In this document: positions 31,900 to 43,019 of the stretch, in pieces
Layout: each line of letters begins with the position of its first letter
Numbering within the stretch: the first letter of the stretch is position 1
From: Undaria pinnatifida
Taxonomy: Eukaryota > Sar > Phaeophyceae > Laminariales > Alariaceae
DNA length: 64,000 nucleotides
Assembly: GCA_012845835.1 (NCBI GenBank)
Contig: JABAKD010000025.1
Coordinates: 15,291,966 to 15,355,965, forward strand
Direction: 5' to 3'
Notes under the pieces: generated by a model
What the model was told of the DNA's origin: nothing
Database searches by the model: none
What the model saw: only the letters and a program-made list of their open reading frames with translations
Position numbers and translations under genes: made by a program

Positions 31900-32560
31900 G
31901 TCTTTTTTTTTTTCTTCCCTTTTTTCATTTCTGGTTGCTCCCTTATTCCTTCTCCACAGACCTTATGCCCCTCTTCTTCGCGTTGTTTCCGTCCGTAAGA
32001 AAGCACATATATTCTTCATGTTGTTTTGTTCCTTCATCAGCTTTTAGTTTTATTCTTTGTGCCGTTTCCCCTGTGCAAAAGGTACCCGTTCTTCTTCAAC
32101 ACATATCATATGGTGTTTCTCTGGCAAGTGCCCGCCTTCCTCCCCTTTCCTATGTTTTTTCATCACATTCTTCAGAACACCTGCCGTCCGTTTGATATTT
32201 TGTTCATTATCTTTCTTTTTTTTTTCTTTTTCTTCCCTTCCCCCTTTCTTCTCTTCTTTTATGGTTTGACGTTTTTGTGTTCTCGTACCCGGTACGCTAC
32301 GTAGCACTTCGTTTGTTTTACCTTGATAAAGTCGAGTGTTTGGTTTACTTCGTTTCACAGTCGTCTGTGACCACACAATTTGAATCTCTCTAGGATGAAA
32401 CAGCACGGAATCTGGGTGTACAGGCGTCGTTGGGTGTGTGTGTGTGTGTTCTTCACATTAAACCGTTCTTCTACTCGTCGACATCCAGCACACCCAGTGT
32501 CCGTACTGATTCTTCACCCTAGAAAGATCAGCTCTGTGGTCACAAGCCACGACACAGAGA
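31900..32560 (+). repeat. R7 repeat, long copy
   Basis: It matches 39040-39810 in order: CTTCTTCGCGTTG, TGTGCAAAAGG, TTCTTCAGAACACCTG, then CAGTCGTCTGTGACCACAC and AATTTGAATCTCTCTAG. T-rich runs expand the Phe-rich ORFs. Their antisense reading is Lys/Arg-rich and is not recognised. Confidence 0.6.
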
Positions 32561-33110
32561 TAATGCATCGTAATGCATTCGACAACGCAATGTCATGCCC
32601 TAGTACTGGGTACGACAGGCACAACATACATACGTCAGCAACAGAAATACATTGGAAGAGAGAAATACGAAATAAACAAAAACAAAAACAAAAACAAAAA
32701 CAAAAAAACAAAAAACAAAATAAGAAAACAAATAAAAACAAAGAGGGTACACAGAAAGTAAAACTGTTTAATATAAACACAACAACAATAATACCCTGGC
32801 ATGAAATAGTGGAAGATCGTCTATCGATATAGTAGATGAATACATGATAGTGTTACCTGGGCTATAGACAACCATTGAAGACTTTAACCTTTTGGGTCCA
32901 TCAGTCGTATACGCCAGCATCAACATGGCTGGTAAGATTGTGTCTGGTGCCTTGACATTAACCCATTATTTATCCCCAACGGGACCAAGGGAGACCGGGG
33001 GGACAGGAAGGATACAGACGTACTGATACAGCTGTATGTAGATGAAACCATAATGGAGGTGGCAGATAGTGTGGCGACGCGCCCGTTCGGCTGTTAAGGT
33101 GGAGCGTGTG
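32561..33110. other. No gene recognised; A-rich microsatellite
   Basis: An (AAAAAC)n-like run lies at 32672-32740. The rest holds short ORFs without motifs, up to the left target duplication of the Copia-type element. Confidence 0.4.
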
Positions 33111-33115
33111 CTCTA
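33111..33115. repeat. Target-site duplication CTCTA (left)
   Basis: The five bases directly outside the left LTR are identical to 38912-38916. Confidence 0.95.
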
Positions 33116-33545
33116 TGTTGGAATAAATCGGTTATGCGAAGAATAATGTGCTCCCAGCAGCCCAGTCTCAGGGCGCGAGCTTCACTGCAACACACAGTGT
33201 GAAGAAGATGGTATATAAATGTCTTTATTAGCTGGTCCCGGATGCTGATAAGAGGGAAAGAGATGGAGTGAGGCGAGTGGGCGAAGCCATCTCGCTCCAC
33301 ACCAGGCAATATTCTCAACGCCCCAAATTCCCAAATACTACGGGTGCTACATTCTCATATTTCCACGTGTTCCTAGATTGGTTCCAGGAACAGTCTACAA
33401 GGACCTTCGGGACTATTCCACGTGTCCTTCCCATGCTATAATATTCCGCAATGCACCGTCGGGTAATCCGACAATACCCCGTCGGACGATCCTTCGTGAC
33501 CATCGTTGTTCCTACTTTGTTCGTTGAGACAAGCTATATCGAACA
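33116..33545 (-). repeat. 3' LTR of Copia-type element
   Basis: 430 bp with TGTT...AACA ends, nearly identical to 38482-38911. I count three substitutions by eye, all within the first ~110 bp. A TATATAAAT word lies at 33212-33220 on the plus strand (TTTATATA on the element's strand). Confidence 0.95.
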
Positions 33546-33553
33546 CCCTCCCT
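33546..33553 (-). other. Polypurine tract (AGGGAGGG)
   Basis: On the element's strand AGGGAGGG directly abuts the 3' LTR, the usual place for the plus-strand primer of reverse transcription. Confidence 0.8.
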
Positions 33554-33621
33554 GGCGCTGGATCAACTAACAAGCCTCCAACAACACTGGCAACTCCCAA
33601 AAGCAATTTACGACGGAAAAC

Positions 33622-36600
33622 TTATATCCCCAACAAAAAGTCACGGTGTTTCTCAAAACTCTCACGAGCAATCGCCTTGGTGAGAATGTCCGCATGTTGA
33701 TCCTCCGTCCTTAAGTACTTGACGCATAAATCTCCTTTTCCCACCAACTCGCGCAGGAAGTGGTACCTCACATCGATGTGCTTGCTGTTTGACGAACTCA
33801 GTGGGTTTTTGGCCAAGTCAATCGCCCCTTTGTTGTCTTCAAACACTCCAATGCTCGGCGATCCAAGACTAGGCATCAAGAAAACCAAGACTCCTCGCAC
33901 GTACAGGGCCTCCTTCACCCCGTCGGCCATCGCTACGTACTCGGCCTCAGTGGTGGAGAGCGTAACGCATTTCTGCGTCCTAGAAAACCAAGATACGAGC
34001 GTTCCTCCGCAGCAAACAGCTACACCAGATACCGAACGCCTGTCCTTGGCCTTGTGGGCGTAGTCTGCGTCTACGTACGTCTCTAGGTCGTATTCCAACT
34101 GTACATCCCCCAACTTACTCTCTTTCCTGAAAGTCAAGCCCAAGTGGGCTGTAGCGCTCAAGTACTCGAGAACCTTCCTAGCAGCCTTCACGTGTACTTC
34201 CTTAGGATCGTGCGAGAACCGCGCAATCGCTCGCACTGCGTTTGAGATGTCAGGTCTCGTCTGGTTCGCAATCCACATCAAACTCCCCACAATTTCACGG
34301 AAATTCGCGTCCACCACAGGTTCCTCATCACTCACGTACCTGAGGTCCAACGACGGTGAAGCGGGGATGGGGCTGGTCTTAGTGATACCGAAACGGTCGA
34401 CAACGTTTCGTATGAACTGAGTCTGTGAAATCTCCAAGGTTCCCTTCTCACGATCCCTCCTGTACTCGCTACCCATGTACCACGTAACCTCGCCCAGATG
34501 TTTTGTAGGGAATCTCTTATTGAGATCAGCTACTACCGAATCCGTCACCCCCTTGGTCGCTGCGATCTTGATGTCGTCCACGTGGACCACCAGCATCGCC
34601 ACAACCGCGTCATTCAACATTAGTCGAAACACGCATGGGTCTACCAAGCACTGCTCAAACCCACACTCTACTAGGGTTGACGACAGTAGCTTGTACCATG
34701 AGCGGCCACTCTGCTTCAGCCCGTAAAGGGCTTTGTTGAGTAGGACTACCTTACCGGACATCTCGCCACAACCGCGAGGAAGTCTCAAGAAAATCTCGGT
34801 ATCCAACTCTGCCTGAATAAAGGCCTGGTCAACGTCCAAGTGTCTCAAGTCCCAATCAAGCTTGCACGCCATTGCTGCAATGAGTCTGTTAGACGTGGTC
34901 GAGGCAGTGGGGGCAAAAGTCTCGAAGTAGTCAACTCCCTCTACCTGACTATAGCCCTTAGCTACCAACCGTGCCTTAGCTCTATCAATCATGCCGTGCG
35001 CGTCGTTCTTCCACTTCAAGAGCCACTTTGACTCTACGATATTGTTACTGGCGGGAATTTCAGAAACCTCCACAAACGTTCCAGCAGCTTCGAGTCCATC
35101 AAACTCCGATCTCATCGCGTCCATCCAAACGTCCGAATGCTTCGACTTACGAGCTGCGGTGTATGACGTTGGTTCCGGTTCAGCCTCTTTGACAAGGCAA
35201 TCCGGCAACTTCGTCTTCTCACACTCCGCTTCATTCGCCGCCAGTAGCGCCTGGAACACACGGCCTCCTTCACAGGGCCCGATCGCACTAATCAGTCCTG
35301 CTGCCGCTTCCCAATTGAGCGCCCTGGTCTGCGCTCTCGTACGTCCCTCCCGAATCTCTTCACCATCGCCCGGTCCTGACATGTGCGCTCCAAGTTGGCG
35401 TGCAGCAGTCCGGACCGCCGTGGGGGTTGGAGCTTCATCGTCAGAGGCCGACGCGTCGCTTCCATCCTGAGACGAAGAGTCGCTGTCAGATAATTCGCTG
35501 CTGACCGCTGATGTATCGTTCGGCTCCACATCTTCGGCGCGAAACTCGTCGCCAGCTTGCGGTATCGGAGACACCGCTGGCGTCATCGGGGACACCGCAC
35601 GGAGTTGGTGAGGAATTCCCTTCCCCAAAACCGGCAGTGGAGTCGTCGGGGCGGAGACAAAGTCCTCCGTCCCTCCCAGCTCTGGCGCATCTTCTAGCCC
35701 CTGCGTCCCTCCCTGTTCCGGTACCTCCGGCAGCTGGGATAGTACCGCTCCCACATCAAGCGTTGCCTCCCAGGTCACATCTCGAGTCTCCACCACCCTG
35801 TTCCCCCGCGTGAGCATCCGCAAAGAGTCACTTGGGTGGTCGATGCCCGGCCCGAGGTAAAAGCAGCTCTCGGCCCGGGGTGACGACTTGGACGGGCGGT
35901 TCCAGCGGCAGTACGCTGGGCGAAGGAACGGGTGTGGCGAGGCAGGTGCGGCAGCTCCATGCCACATCTCATGCGGAGACTTGTTGCCGGGGTTGGCAGT
36001 GGTTGCGGTGTGGTTCAAGGCGTCACAAGACCAGTGCACCGCTTCCGCCCACAGGGATTCAGTCGGCGGTAGTTGAACGAGCGGGAAAATGATAGGGGCT
36101 TGGATGCACGCAGCAAGCGCTGCGTTCTGAATGATGCCTAGCGCTCTCTCGACAACACCGTTCTGCTTTGGGCTGTCCGCGTTGGTGAATTCCTGCTTGA
36201 TGCAAAACTGTTTGCACACCTCTCCAAACTCCCCACCAAAGAATTCCCCACCGTTGTCAGACCTTACAATCTCAACCTTCGAGGGGACACCGTCGGCGCG
36301 CACATCAGCCAAAAACTTCCTAAACGCGTCTGCTGCATCCGATTTGTGCTTCAGAAAATATACCCAGGCGTAGCGAGAGAAGTCATCCTTCACTAGCATG
36401 ACATACCTCTTACCCAACAGAGAAGGGGTTCTCTTAGGGCCACTTAGATCAACAAAGACCCGTCCCAACTTCTCTGGCGCGCGTGACTTAGTACTGCTGG
36501 GGATTGGTTTGCGGTAACCTTTCGGCATAGAACAGCCAGTACAGGGTCTTAGCGTCCCTAACAGTTCTACACCAAGTGCCTTTGCGGTCTCTCTCAGCAG

Positions 36601-38448
36601 TAGTTCGTTAGAGTGGCCATGCACGCAGTGGAAGATGTTGATATCTACAGCAGTCTCAGCAGAAGCAGCGCTACCGGGGGCAAGCACGGGAAACGCCAGG
36701 GGAAAATCGCAACCAGTCTCCCCTCGGTTCTCAGCGGGGTCGGGTGTCAATAGGGGAAACGGCACATAGCCGTTGTCTGGCTCTATCCTGCAAGCGAAGT
36801 TGGAGTAACTAGATCCATCACCCTCGAATCTCAACCGTCCATCGAAAAGAGAAATGCACAAGCCCTCATCCTCGGTCATGAATCCTACTCCCTGCTTATG
36901 CGCGGCCATTAGCGAAAACAAGTTGAACGCCAAGTCCGGCATGTATGCCACATCTAACAGTTTAACAGTTAGATCTCCGGGGAAGACTACAGTCAGCGTG
37001 CCATACCCCACGACGTCGATCAGGTGGTTGTCACCGATCCTAACCTTGTCGTCGCACAGTCGTACGTCACTCAACAGGTCAGCCGAATGAGTCATGTGAA
37101 ATGAAGCACCACTGTCTGCTATCCATTTCTCAGCTAAGCTCTCTGTTATGCTTTCACTACGTTCCTCAGTACACGAGTCATCACTACGGCTAAACATAGC
37201 ATTCGCAAGACAGCACACAGTCTCACCACTGTTGTTCTGTTCCTGTGCACCTTCGCCAGACGTCCTCTCCGAAGCCGGGGTGACACGAGCCTTGCACTGG
37301 TACCACATGTGTCCGGGTTCCAACCAACGGATACACTTACCCTTCACCTTATCATACTCTGATTGGGGGATGGTCTGCTTGGGGGTGGGGGGGCTGCCTC
37401 TACCTTCGCTACCCTGGCTAGCATCAGCATTCGCTGATTCCTTGTTTCGCGACCTAACATTGTTACGGTTGGATCCGCGACCACCTCCACGGTTACCTCC
37501 ACGCCCACCTCCGCGGCCACCTCGGGCAGCACCATTCGAAAACAGTGCCTGACCCACGTTCTTTCCTTTTGGCACGGGAAGTCTCAGGTGCCTCTGCCTG
37601 ACAATGCTCTCTATTTCAGCTCGGGTGATTTCATCGCGGTACAAGAGCGTGCGTTGTTCTATCTCGTAGTCAGCTGTAAGAACTCGTACCAGTTTGCGGT
37701 TCACCTCTCCTTCTGATTTCGGCACACCAAGCGAAGCAAGAGTACCAACAATCTTGTCTACGCGACTGAAGAATTTCATGGGCTCCTCACCCTTCTCCAT
37801 TTTCACTGCATCAAACGCGTCCGACCATTTGACCTGTGTGGCAACTGATTTCGGAAGAAACCAATCCCGAAGCATTCTCCAAGCACCGCTTGGCGATTGC
37901 CTGGCAAACACTCTGTCTAATAGGTCAGTATCAGTCATGCTCTCAGTCAGACATATCCATGCAACCCGCGCATTCTTGATGTGTGGACGGCTCAAACCTT
38001 GCGAAATAAAGTATTGCGTGTCTTTGGTTGTGTCACCTACAGCTACCTCTATGTCTGTAAGCATAGAACCCAAACACCCACTCATCGATACGAACGCTTC
38101 GAACCGCTTACTCCATACGGGGAATTCCTCAGGTTTACCGCTGAATTTGGGGACTGCCTGCTTTATACTACTGAATTCACGAGGGCCTACATTTACACCT
38201 GAACTCTCAACGGATTCGTCATACATAATCTCGTCTACGTGTACACCACCACCAGGGGCTTGCAAGTTCCCACCGGTTACGACTCCATCTTGGCGTTCCC
38301 TGCCAGGGTTGGACTTGGCCTCTCCACGGCCCCGGTCGCTGGCCATCCGCTCTTCCAGTCGATCTTGTCGGAATACCAATGATCTCAGCAAGACCATCAT
38401 TTCTTCTTGTGAGCCGGCCTCCTCTTGGTCATGCTCACTTCCAGGCAT
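33622..38448 (-). CDS. Copia-type Gag-Pol polyprotein (1608 aa), intact
   Basis: A single uninterrupted ORF encodes all retrotransposon proteins. Order from the N-terminus: Gag (about 90-330), with a Gly/Arg-rich stretch near 310-340; a zinc knuckle at 372-385 of the CX2CX4HX4C type, whose second Cys is Trp375; aspartic protease with DSGA at 445-448; integrase with an HxH...CxxC zinc site from about 606 and the DD35E triad D667, D731, E767; a Ser/Asp-rich linker (about 930-1060); reverse transcriptase (about 1130-1370) with HVDD at 1289-1292; and RNase H with D1460 (DADY), TEAEY near 1500, EDN near 1547 and a C-terminal ADILTK. Integrase before reverse transcriptase is the Copia (Ty1) order. 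Length fits a complete element. The start ATG lies 33 bp inside the 5' LTR. With matching LTRs it is probably a recent, possibly autonomous insertion. Confidence 0.97.
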   Translation of the reverse strand: MPGSEHDQEEAGSQEEMMVLLRSLVFRQDRLEERMASDRGRGEAKSNPGRERQDGVVTGGNLQAPGGGVHVDEIMYDESVESSGVNVGPREFSSIKQAVPKFSGKPEEFPVWSKRFEAFVSMSGCLGSMLTDIEVAVGDTTKDTQYFISQGLSRPHIKNARVAWICLTESMTDTDLLDRVFARQSPSGAWRMLRDWFLPKSVATQVKWSDAFDAVKMEKGEEPMKFFSRVDKIVGTLASLGVPKSEGEVNRKLVRVLTADYEIEQRTLLYRDEITRAEIESIVRQRHLRLPVPKGKNVGQALFSNGAARGGRGGGRGGNRGGGRGSNRNNVRSRNKESANADASQGSEGRGSPPTPKQTIPQSEYDKVKGKCIRWLEPGHMWYQCKARVTPASERTSGEGAQEQNNSGETVCCLANAMFSRSDDSCTEERSESITESLAEKWIADSGASFHMTHSADLLSDVRLCDDKVRIGDNHLIDVVGYGTLTVVFPGDLTVKLLDVAYMPDLAFNLFSLMAAHKQGVGFMTEDEGLCISLFDGRLRFEGDGSSYSNFACRIEPDNGYVPFPLLTPDPAENRGETGCDFPLAFPVLAPGSAASAETAVDINIFHCVHGHSNELLLRETAKALGVELLGTLRPCTGCSMPKGYRKPIPSSTKSRAPEKLGRVFVDLSGPKRTPSLLGKRYVMLVKDDFSRYAWVYFLKHKSDAADAFRKFLADVRADGVPSKVEIVRSDNGGEFFGGEFGEVCKQFCIKQEFTNADSPKQNGVVERALGIIQNAALAACIQAPIIFPLVQLPPTESLWAEAVHWSCDALNHTATTANPGNKSPHEMWHGAAAPASPHPFLRPAYCRWNRPSKSSPRAESCFYLGPGIDHPSDSLRMLTRGNRVVETRDVTWEATLDVGAVLSQLPEVPEQGGTQGLEDAPELGGTEDFVSAPTTPLPVLGKGIPHQLRAVSPMTPAVSPIPQAGDEFRAEDVEPNDTSAVSSELSDSDSSSQDGSDASASDDEAPTPTAVRTAARQLGAHMSGPGDGEEIREGRTRAQTRALNWEAAAGLISAIGPCEGGRVFQALLAANEAECEKTKLPDCLVKEAEPEPTSYTAARKSKHSDVWMDAMRSEFDGLEAAGTFVEVSEIPASNNIVESKWLLKWKNDAHGMIDRAKARLVAKGYSQVEGVDYFETFAPTASTTSNRLIAAMACKLDWDLRHLDVDQAFIQAELDTEIFLRLPRGCGEMSGKVVLLNKALYGLKQSGRSWYKLLSSTLVECGFEQCLVDPCVFRLMLNDAVVAMLVVHVDDIKIAATKGVTDSVVADLNKRFPTKHLGEVTWYMGSEYRRDREKGTLEISQTQFIRNVVDRFGITKTSPIPASPSLDLRYVSDEEPVVDANFREIVGSLMWIANQTRPDISNAVRAIARFSHDPKEVHVKAARKVLEYLSATAHLGLTFRKESKLGDVQLEYDLETYVDADYAHKAKDRRSVSGVAVCCGGTLVSWFSRTQKCVTLSTTEAEYVAMADGVKEALYVRGVLVFLMPSLGSPSIGVFEDNKGAIDLAKNPLSSSNSKHIDVRYHFLRELVGKGDLCVKYLRTEDQHADILTKAIARESFEKHRDFLLGI

Positions 38449-38481
38449 TGTTCCGATTCAAACGTATAAAGCACGTTAACG
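38449..38481 (-). other. 33-bp leader between 5' LTR and Gag start
   Basis: The primer-binding site should lie here, next to the LTR. I do not see the usual initiator-tRNA-Met complement (TGGTATCAGAG). The sequence begins CGTTAACGTGCTTTATACG. Priming by an internal tRNA fragment, as reported for Drosophila copia, would be an alternative. Confidence 0.6.
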
Positions 38482-38911
38482 TGTTGGATTAAATCGGTTA
38501 TGCGAAGAATAACGTGCTCCCAGCAGCCCAGTCTCAGGGCGCGAGCTTCACTGCAACACACAGTGTGAAGAAGATGGTATATAGATGTCTTTATTAGCTG
38601 GTCCCGGATGCTGATAAGAGGGAAAGAGATGGAGTGAGGCGAGTGGGCGAAGCCATCTCGCTCCACACCAGGCAATATTCTCAACGCCCCAAATTCCCAA
38701 ATACTACGGGTGCTACATTCTCATATTTCCACGTGTTCCTAGATTGGTTCCAGGAACAGTCTACAAGGACCTTCGGGACTATTCCACGTGTCCTTCCCAT
38801 GCTATAATATTCCGCAATGCACCGTCGGGTAATCCGACAATACCCCGTCGGACGATCCTTCGTGACCATCGTTGTTCCTACTTTGTTCGTTGAGACAAGC
38901 TATATCGAACA
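38482..38911 (-). repeat. 5' LTR of Copia-type element
   Basis: 430 bp, the partner of 33116-33545. On the element's strand, a TATATA word (within CATCTATATACC) lies about 330 bp from the outer edge and is a candidate promoter TATA box. Confidence 0.95.
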
Positions 38912-38916
38912 CTCTA
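38912..38916. repeat. Target-site duplication CTCTA (right)
   Basis: Identical to 33111-33115. Five-base duplications are normal for Copia-type integrases. Confidence 0.95.
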
Positions 38917-39810
38917 GCCCTGAACCCTCTAAAGCGAATGCTAGTTTCTGCTTCGTTTGTCTGTTGTTTATGTTTGAGTTCAATGGGGGAGCGCGAAAGC
39001 GACAGTGATGATTGCAGTCGTCATTTCTATTTCCTTCCTTCTCTTTTATTTTTCTTTTTTTTCTTTTTTGTTTGCTCCTATATTTCCCTCTCCACCGGCC
39101 CAATGCCGGGGGTTGTCTTCTTCCTCTTCTTCGCGTTGCTTTCGTCCGTAAACAGCAGTTTCTTTTGCGCGTTGTTTCGTTTTGTCTGTGCATCATCAGC
39201 ATACTTTGGTTGACTTCGTCGTGCGGTTTTCCCCGTGCAAAAGGAATCTGTTCATCTTCGGCATTAATTTCCAGCCGTTCTTCCCCATTCCGATCATCTT
39301 GCATCTCATTCTTCAGAACACCTGTCGTTTGGTTTGCGTATTTCCTATTTTGTTTTCTTTACATATTTCGTTCTCTTATTTTTTTTACGTTACGTACTTT
39401 TTTTTTTATCCGGCGGATACGTAGGGAAAAATAATGCTTCAGCTCACCGCACTTCCACGTATTTTCATACGCGTCTTTTTTTTTTAACTTCGTACTCTTT
39501 TTTTTTGTCTGGCTCGTTTTTTGTTCTTGTAACTGATACGCTAGCCCTTCACTTATTTTACCTGGATTAATTGCGACTGCTTGGTTTACTCTGTTTCACA
39601 GTCGTCTGTGACCACACAATTTGTATCTCTCTAGTCTAGGTTGAATCAGCACGTCTTCTGTCGTTCGGTACAGTCTACATAACCTAGAAAGGATGAAGGT
39701 GAAGACAACACACACAGGTCATGCACACGTGATCGGTACGCCCAGGTGCCGTACAGAGTGTTCGTCTTAGAAAGATACAGTACACATTATGAGGTCACAG
39801 AATCTGCAGC
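38917..39810 (+). repeat. R7 repeat, most complete copy
   Basis: It carries both the end words (GGGAGCGCGAAAGCGACA; CTTCCACGTATTTTCATACG) and the trunk (CTTCTTCGCGTTG; TGTGCAAAAGG; CAGTCGTCTGTGACCACAC) found separately at 31375-31565 and 31900-32560. The Copia-type element inserted at its left edge. The T-rich ORFs are not genes. Confidence 0.6.
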
Positions 39811-39867
39811 AAAAACCAAAACATCGCAATTCATCAAGATGAAGGAAGTGAATTGCTCGGGGTCCGG

Positions 39868-40241
<374 letters not shown>

Positions 40242-40251
40242 ATATAGCATA

Positions 40252-40724
40252 AAAATTGAAATTCACTCCAGCTGTGAGATCGAATATTTTGTCGAAACTC
40301 ATCTTTGCAAGCTGTTGTGATACTCCGATCGCACGTATTACGGGTTGTGTGTCCTCGTTAAGGATATAGGTCGGCGACTCCCCTTGCAACTACACACAGT
40401 TAGTGTAGCTACCAGGGCCAACAGGGTGATGTTAGTCAGTCTGTGCGCGGAAACTATAAAACCTGTTTCTGAGGGGGACAAAATCTGACAGCTGTGGAAG
40501 GAAATGCATCAATTTATCAAGTGAATCCCCTAAGTCGAATATCCGGTGAGGGGAGGGCGGAGTTTTTAAGGACGTGGGGGCCTCATTCTGATCAAAAGGG
40601 GGGCGGGAGGGGGGGGGAAGGAGGGAAGGGCACGGGTGGGGCAGGTCAATTTGTGCGTGGAAACTATAAATATTTTGGGAAAAATATATAAGAGTAGAAG
40701 AGCGAATTTTTTTCGGGGGGGCAA
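40252..40724 (-). mobile_element. R1 copy m, 473 bp, with 10-bp TSD
   Basis: The exact word ATATAGCATA flanks it (40242-40251 and 40725-40734). The 3' end is at the left (AAAATTGAAATTCACTCCAG), with an A-rich tail on the plus strand. The 5' end is truncated at the right in a G-rich linker (TTTCGGGGGGGCA). Body landmarks are complete for its length. The terminal frame on the minus strand reads QLAKMSFDKIFDLTAGVNF. Confidence 0.88.
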
Positions 40725-40734
40725 ATATAGCATA

Positions 40735-43015
40735 GCGGGATGTTTGGTACGGGTTATTAATAGATGAATGGAAAGTTCCGTATAATGAAGCATGAGGCCA
40801 GTTCTATACAGTCGGATTCCGCCAGTCGAAAACGGTCCTTTGCGACTGGACCTTTTATTACTGGAATCCTCCCATGAAAATTATCGTCAGTGGAGTCAAT
40901 TTTATAGTTTCTGTGCATTTCCTAGAGGCGGTTGGTGTGAGGGATTACTGCTGTACAGTAATCGAAATCGGTTGGCAGCTCTGTGATTCGCGCTTTCCCC
41001 GTAAGCAACGGCTCGATGAACTCTTGTCCTAGTGAGTTAGTGGCTTTGGGCTTTTAGCCGAAAGCCGCTAAAAACCACGTTTGTTGAGTTTCGCTCAGTC
41101 GAGAGCCGCCAAACCTACAGCAGGCGCAGCCGTTGTTGGCAGCATGGGATCGATAACCCGCGCTGCTGCCGTCGTGTGAACCACACTGCTGGCGAGCGGA
41201 ACTAGGAATGCGCCACGCTGACTTGCTGCGAGAAGCAACAGCAGTGATAGCAACACCAGCGTCAGCGCCTTGTATGATGCTGTTGAGTGTGACACCTGGT
41301 GTGGGTGTGTGGCCGTGTGGCTTGTAGAGTTGTCGGGAGCAGTATAGCCGAGGGATGAGCACGGGTAGCTCCAGCGTTTTGCAGCGTCCCAGAAACAGGA
41401 CGACGACAAGGACACCTGGTGGGTGGCCCAGGCCCAAGGCAGCGTTCGGGCCAAAGAAGCGGGTCGGCAGGAAGCGTGGTGGAGATCGTCATCACAAACG
41501 CTCCGAGGTACAACCAATCGCTAACTGGGGACGTACTAGTAGGAGCGCGCAGTTCTCGAAAGAGGTTGCACAACAGACGGACCTCACACGCGCTAGGGTA
41601 TGGGGGTGCATGGGTCGTATAGTGGGGGTCGCACGTCGCCAGCCAGGGGCTGTAGGGTTACTCGTACGTCGCCAGTCAGGGACGAACAAGGTTCGTATAG
41701 GTACCGCGAGCAGACCAATCCCACGCAACATGTCCCGCCCAGCCTATCGCGACCAACTGTTTTTCCCCTACTAAAACTCGGGACCCCCCCATGGGCGGGT
41801 GGAGGGAGTTCGTATCGGCAGGACGCAGGGGCGGGGCGGAACAACGGCCAGCTCACAGTCAATCACGGGCGTCCTGGGGCCCGGTGTCGGCATCAGCGGC
41901 AGAAATGGGCACCCCAGCGGACGCATGGCACGGGCGCACAACAGCAGCCGTACATCTGTGGCGCTACATCAGCTGCAGCATGGGTAGGGACCAAAGCTGG
42001 TGGCAAAACAGGGGGGGTGGGGGGGGGGGGAGTTGGTTGGTGAAGAGGTACAGCGAGCCTACGGCATCAGCAAGAGCAGCCAAGCATGCAGAAACAGCCA
42101 TATCAGTCAAGCTGGCAGCACTAACAGCGGTCGAGCCTACAGCAACAGCAGCAACAGCCAACCATTCAGCAACAGCAATAAGACCGGGGGGGGGGGGGAT
42201 AGGGGAAGTAAGCGCTGATTGTGTTTTGTTTGTTGTGTGATGTACATTTGTTTTAGTTTCCTGGGTGGTGTGTGCGGCATCGTCGGCTTCAGTTGCGAGT
42301 CTTAAAACGTACTATAGTGTTATGTGTGTCAGTATCTGCCTGGCACGTATATGTATGCTCACTTCTGATTTGCTTTCTACTATTATTATACAAGTTAAAA
42401 TACACTGCAGCTGTGATATACATTGGAGGATGTCTGACTTGCTTCAGCTGGTATGCATACTTTTTTTTTTTCGCACACTTTTACTTTCAAGCTTTTACTG
42501 GACAAGCCGTGGTCACAGGTAGGTGTCGTCCCTTCTCCCTTCCGGCTCTTGCCTTCATTTTTTTATCGCGAATAGGGTTCAGCAATCCCACTGCTCGTCG
42601 ATTTTTCATCGAGTGTTGCTAACTCACGCTCTCACGTTTTCCGCGAGTCAACTTGTGCGTGAGAAAAAAGGCCCCACGAATTGATACGAGTATGCACTCG
42701 AGGGGATTCGAACTCACGAAACTGACCTATACCATCGACCGCCATACTATACGCGTACCACTTTTGGGTTAGTTTTCCCCGCCCCTCCGTATGCATAAAA
42801 CGTGAGAACAACAGCATTGATTGGGCCGTCTAGATGTCACACATTGGGTCCAGATTTCCAACCTTTCAGATAATTGTGATTGAAATTGTGGATTTCATCA
42901 AATTGCTGTATGAAACAAGTAGTTGCGCCCCCTACGTACATACCGATGGTCATACCCCCTTGCTTGTCTTGTTTTCGTGTGTTGTATCCTGTTCACACGT
43001 CGGTAGATTGTTCAA
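40735..43015. other. No gene called; CAG-rich and low-complexity ORFs
   Basis: Overlapping ORFs on both strands across 41050-42240 have no recognisable domain. One plus frame near 42060-42180 is Gln-rich (several CAACAGCAGCAACAG words). A local repeat with CGTCGCCAG lies at 41634-41700. The stretch could be a decayed gag-like or single-copy gene, but I cannot show it. Confidence 0.3.
42685..42770 (-). repeat. tRNA-like sequence (B-box), minus strand
   Basis: The minus strand has GTGAGTTCGAATCCCCTCGA, a perfect B-box/T-loop word (GTTCGAATC). It is preceded by TATAGTATGGCGGTCGATGG, a poor A-box. A complete cloverleaf was not found, so this is more likely a tRNA fragment or SINE head than a tRNA gene. 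Confidence 0.35.
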
Positions 43016-43019
43016 ACTG

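Noticed and set aside
35511-38479. Plus-strand ORFs across the Copia-type element (up to 261 aa)
   Set aside because: They are shadows of the 1608-residue Gag-Pol on the opposite strand.
42685-42770. Functional tRNA gene
   Set aside because: The T-loop word is good but I could not build a cloverleaf and the A-box is poor.
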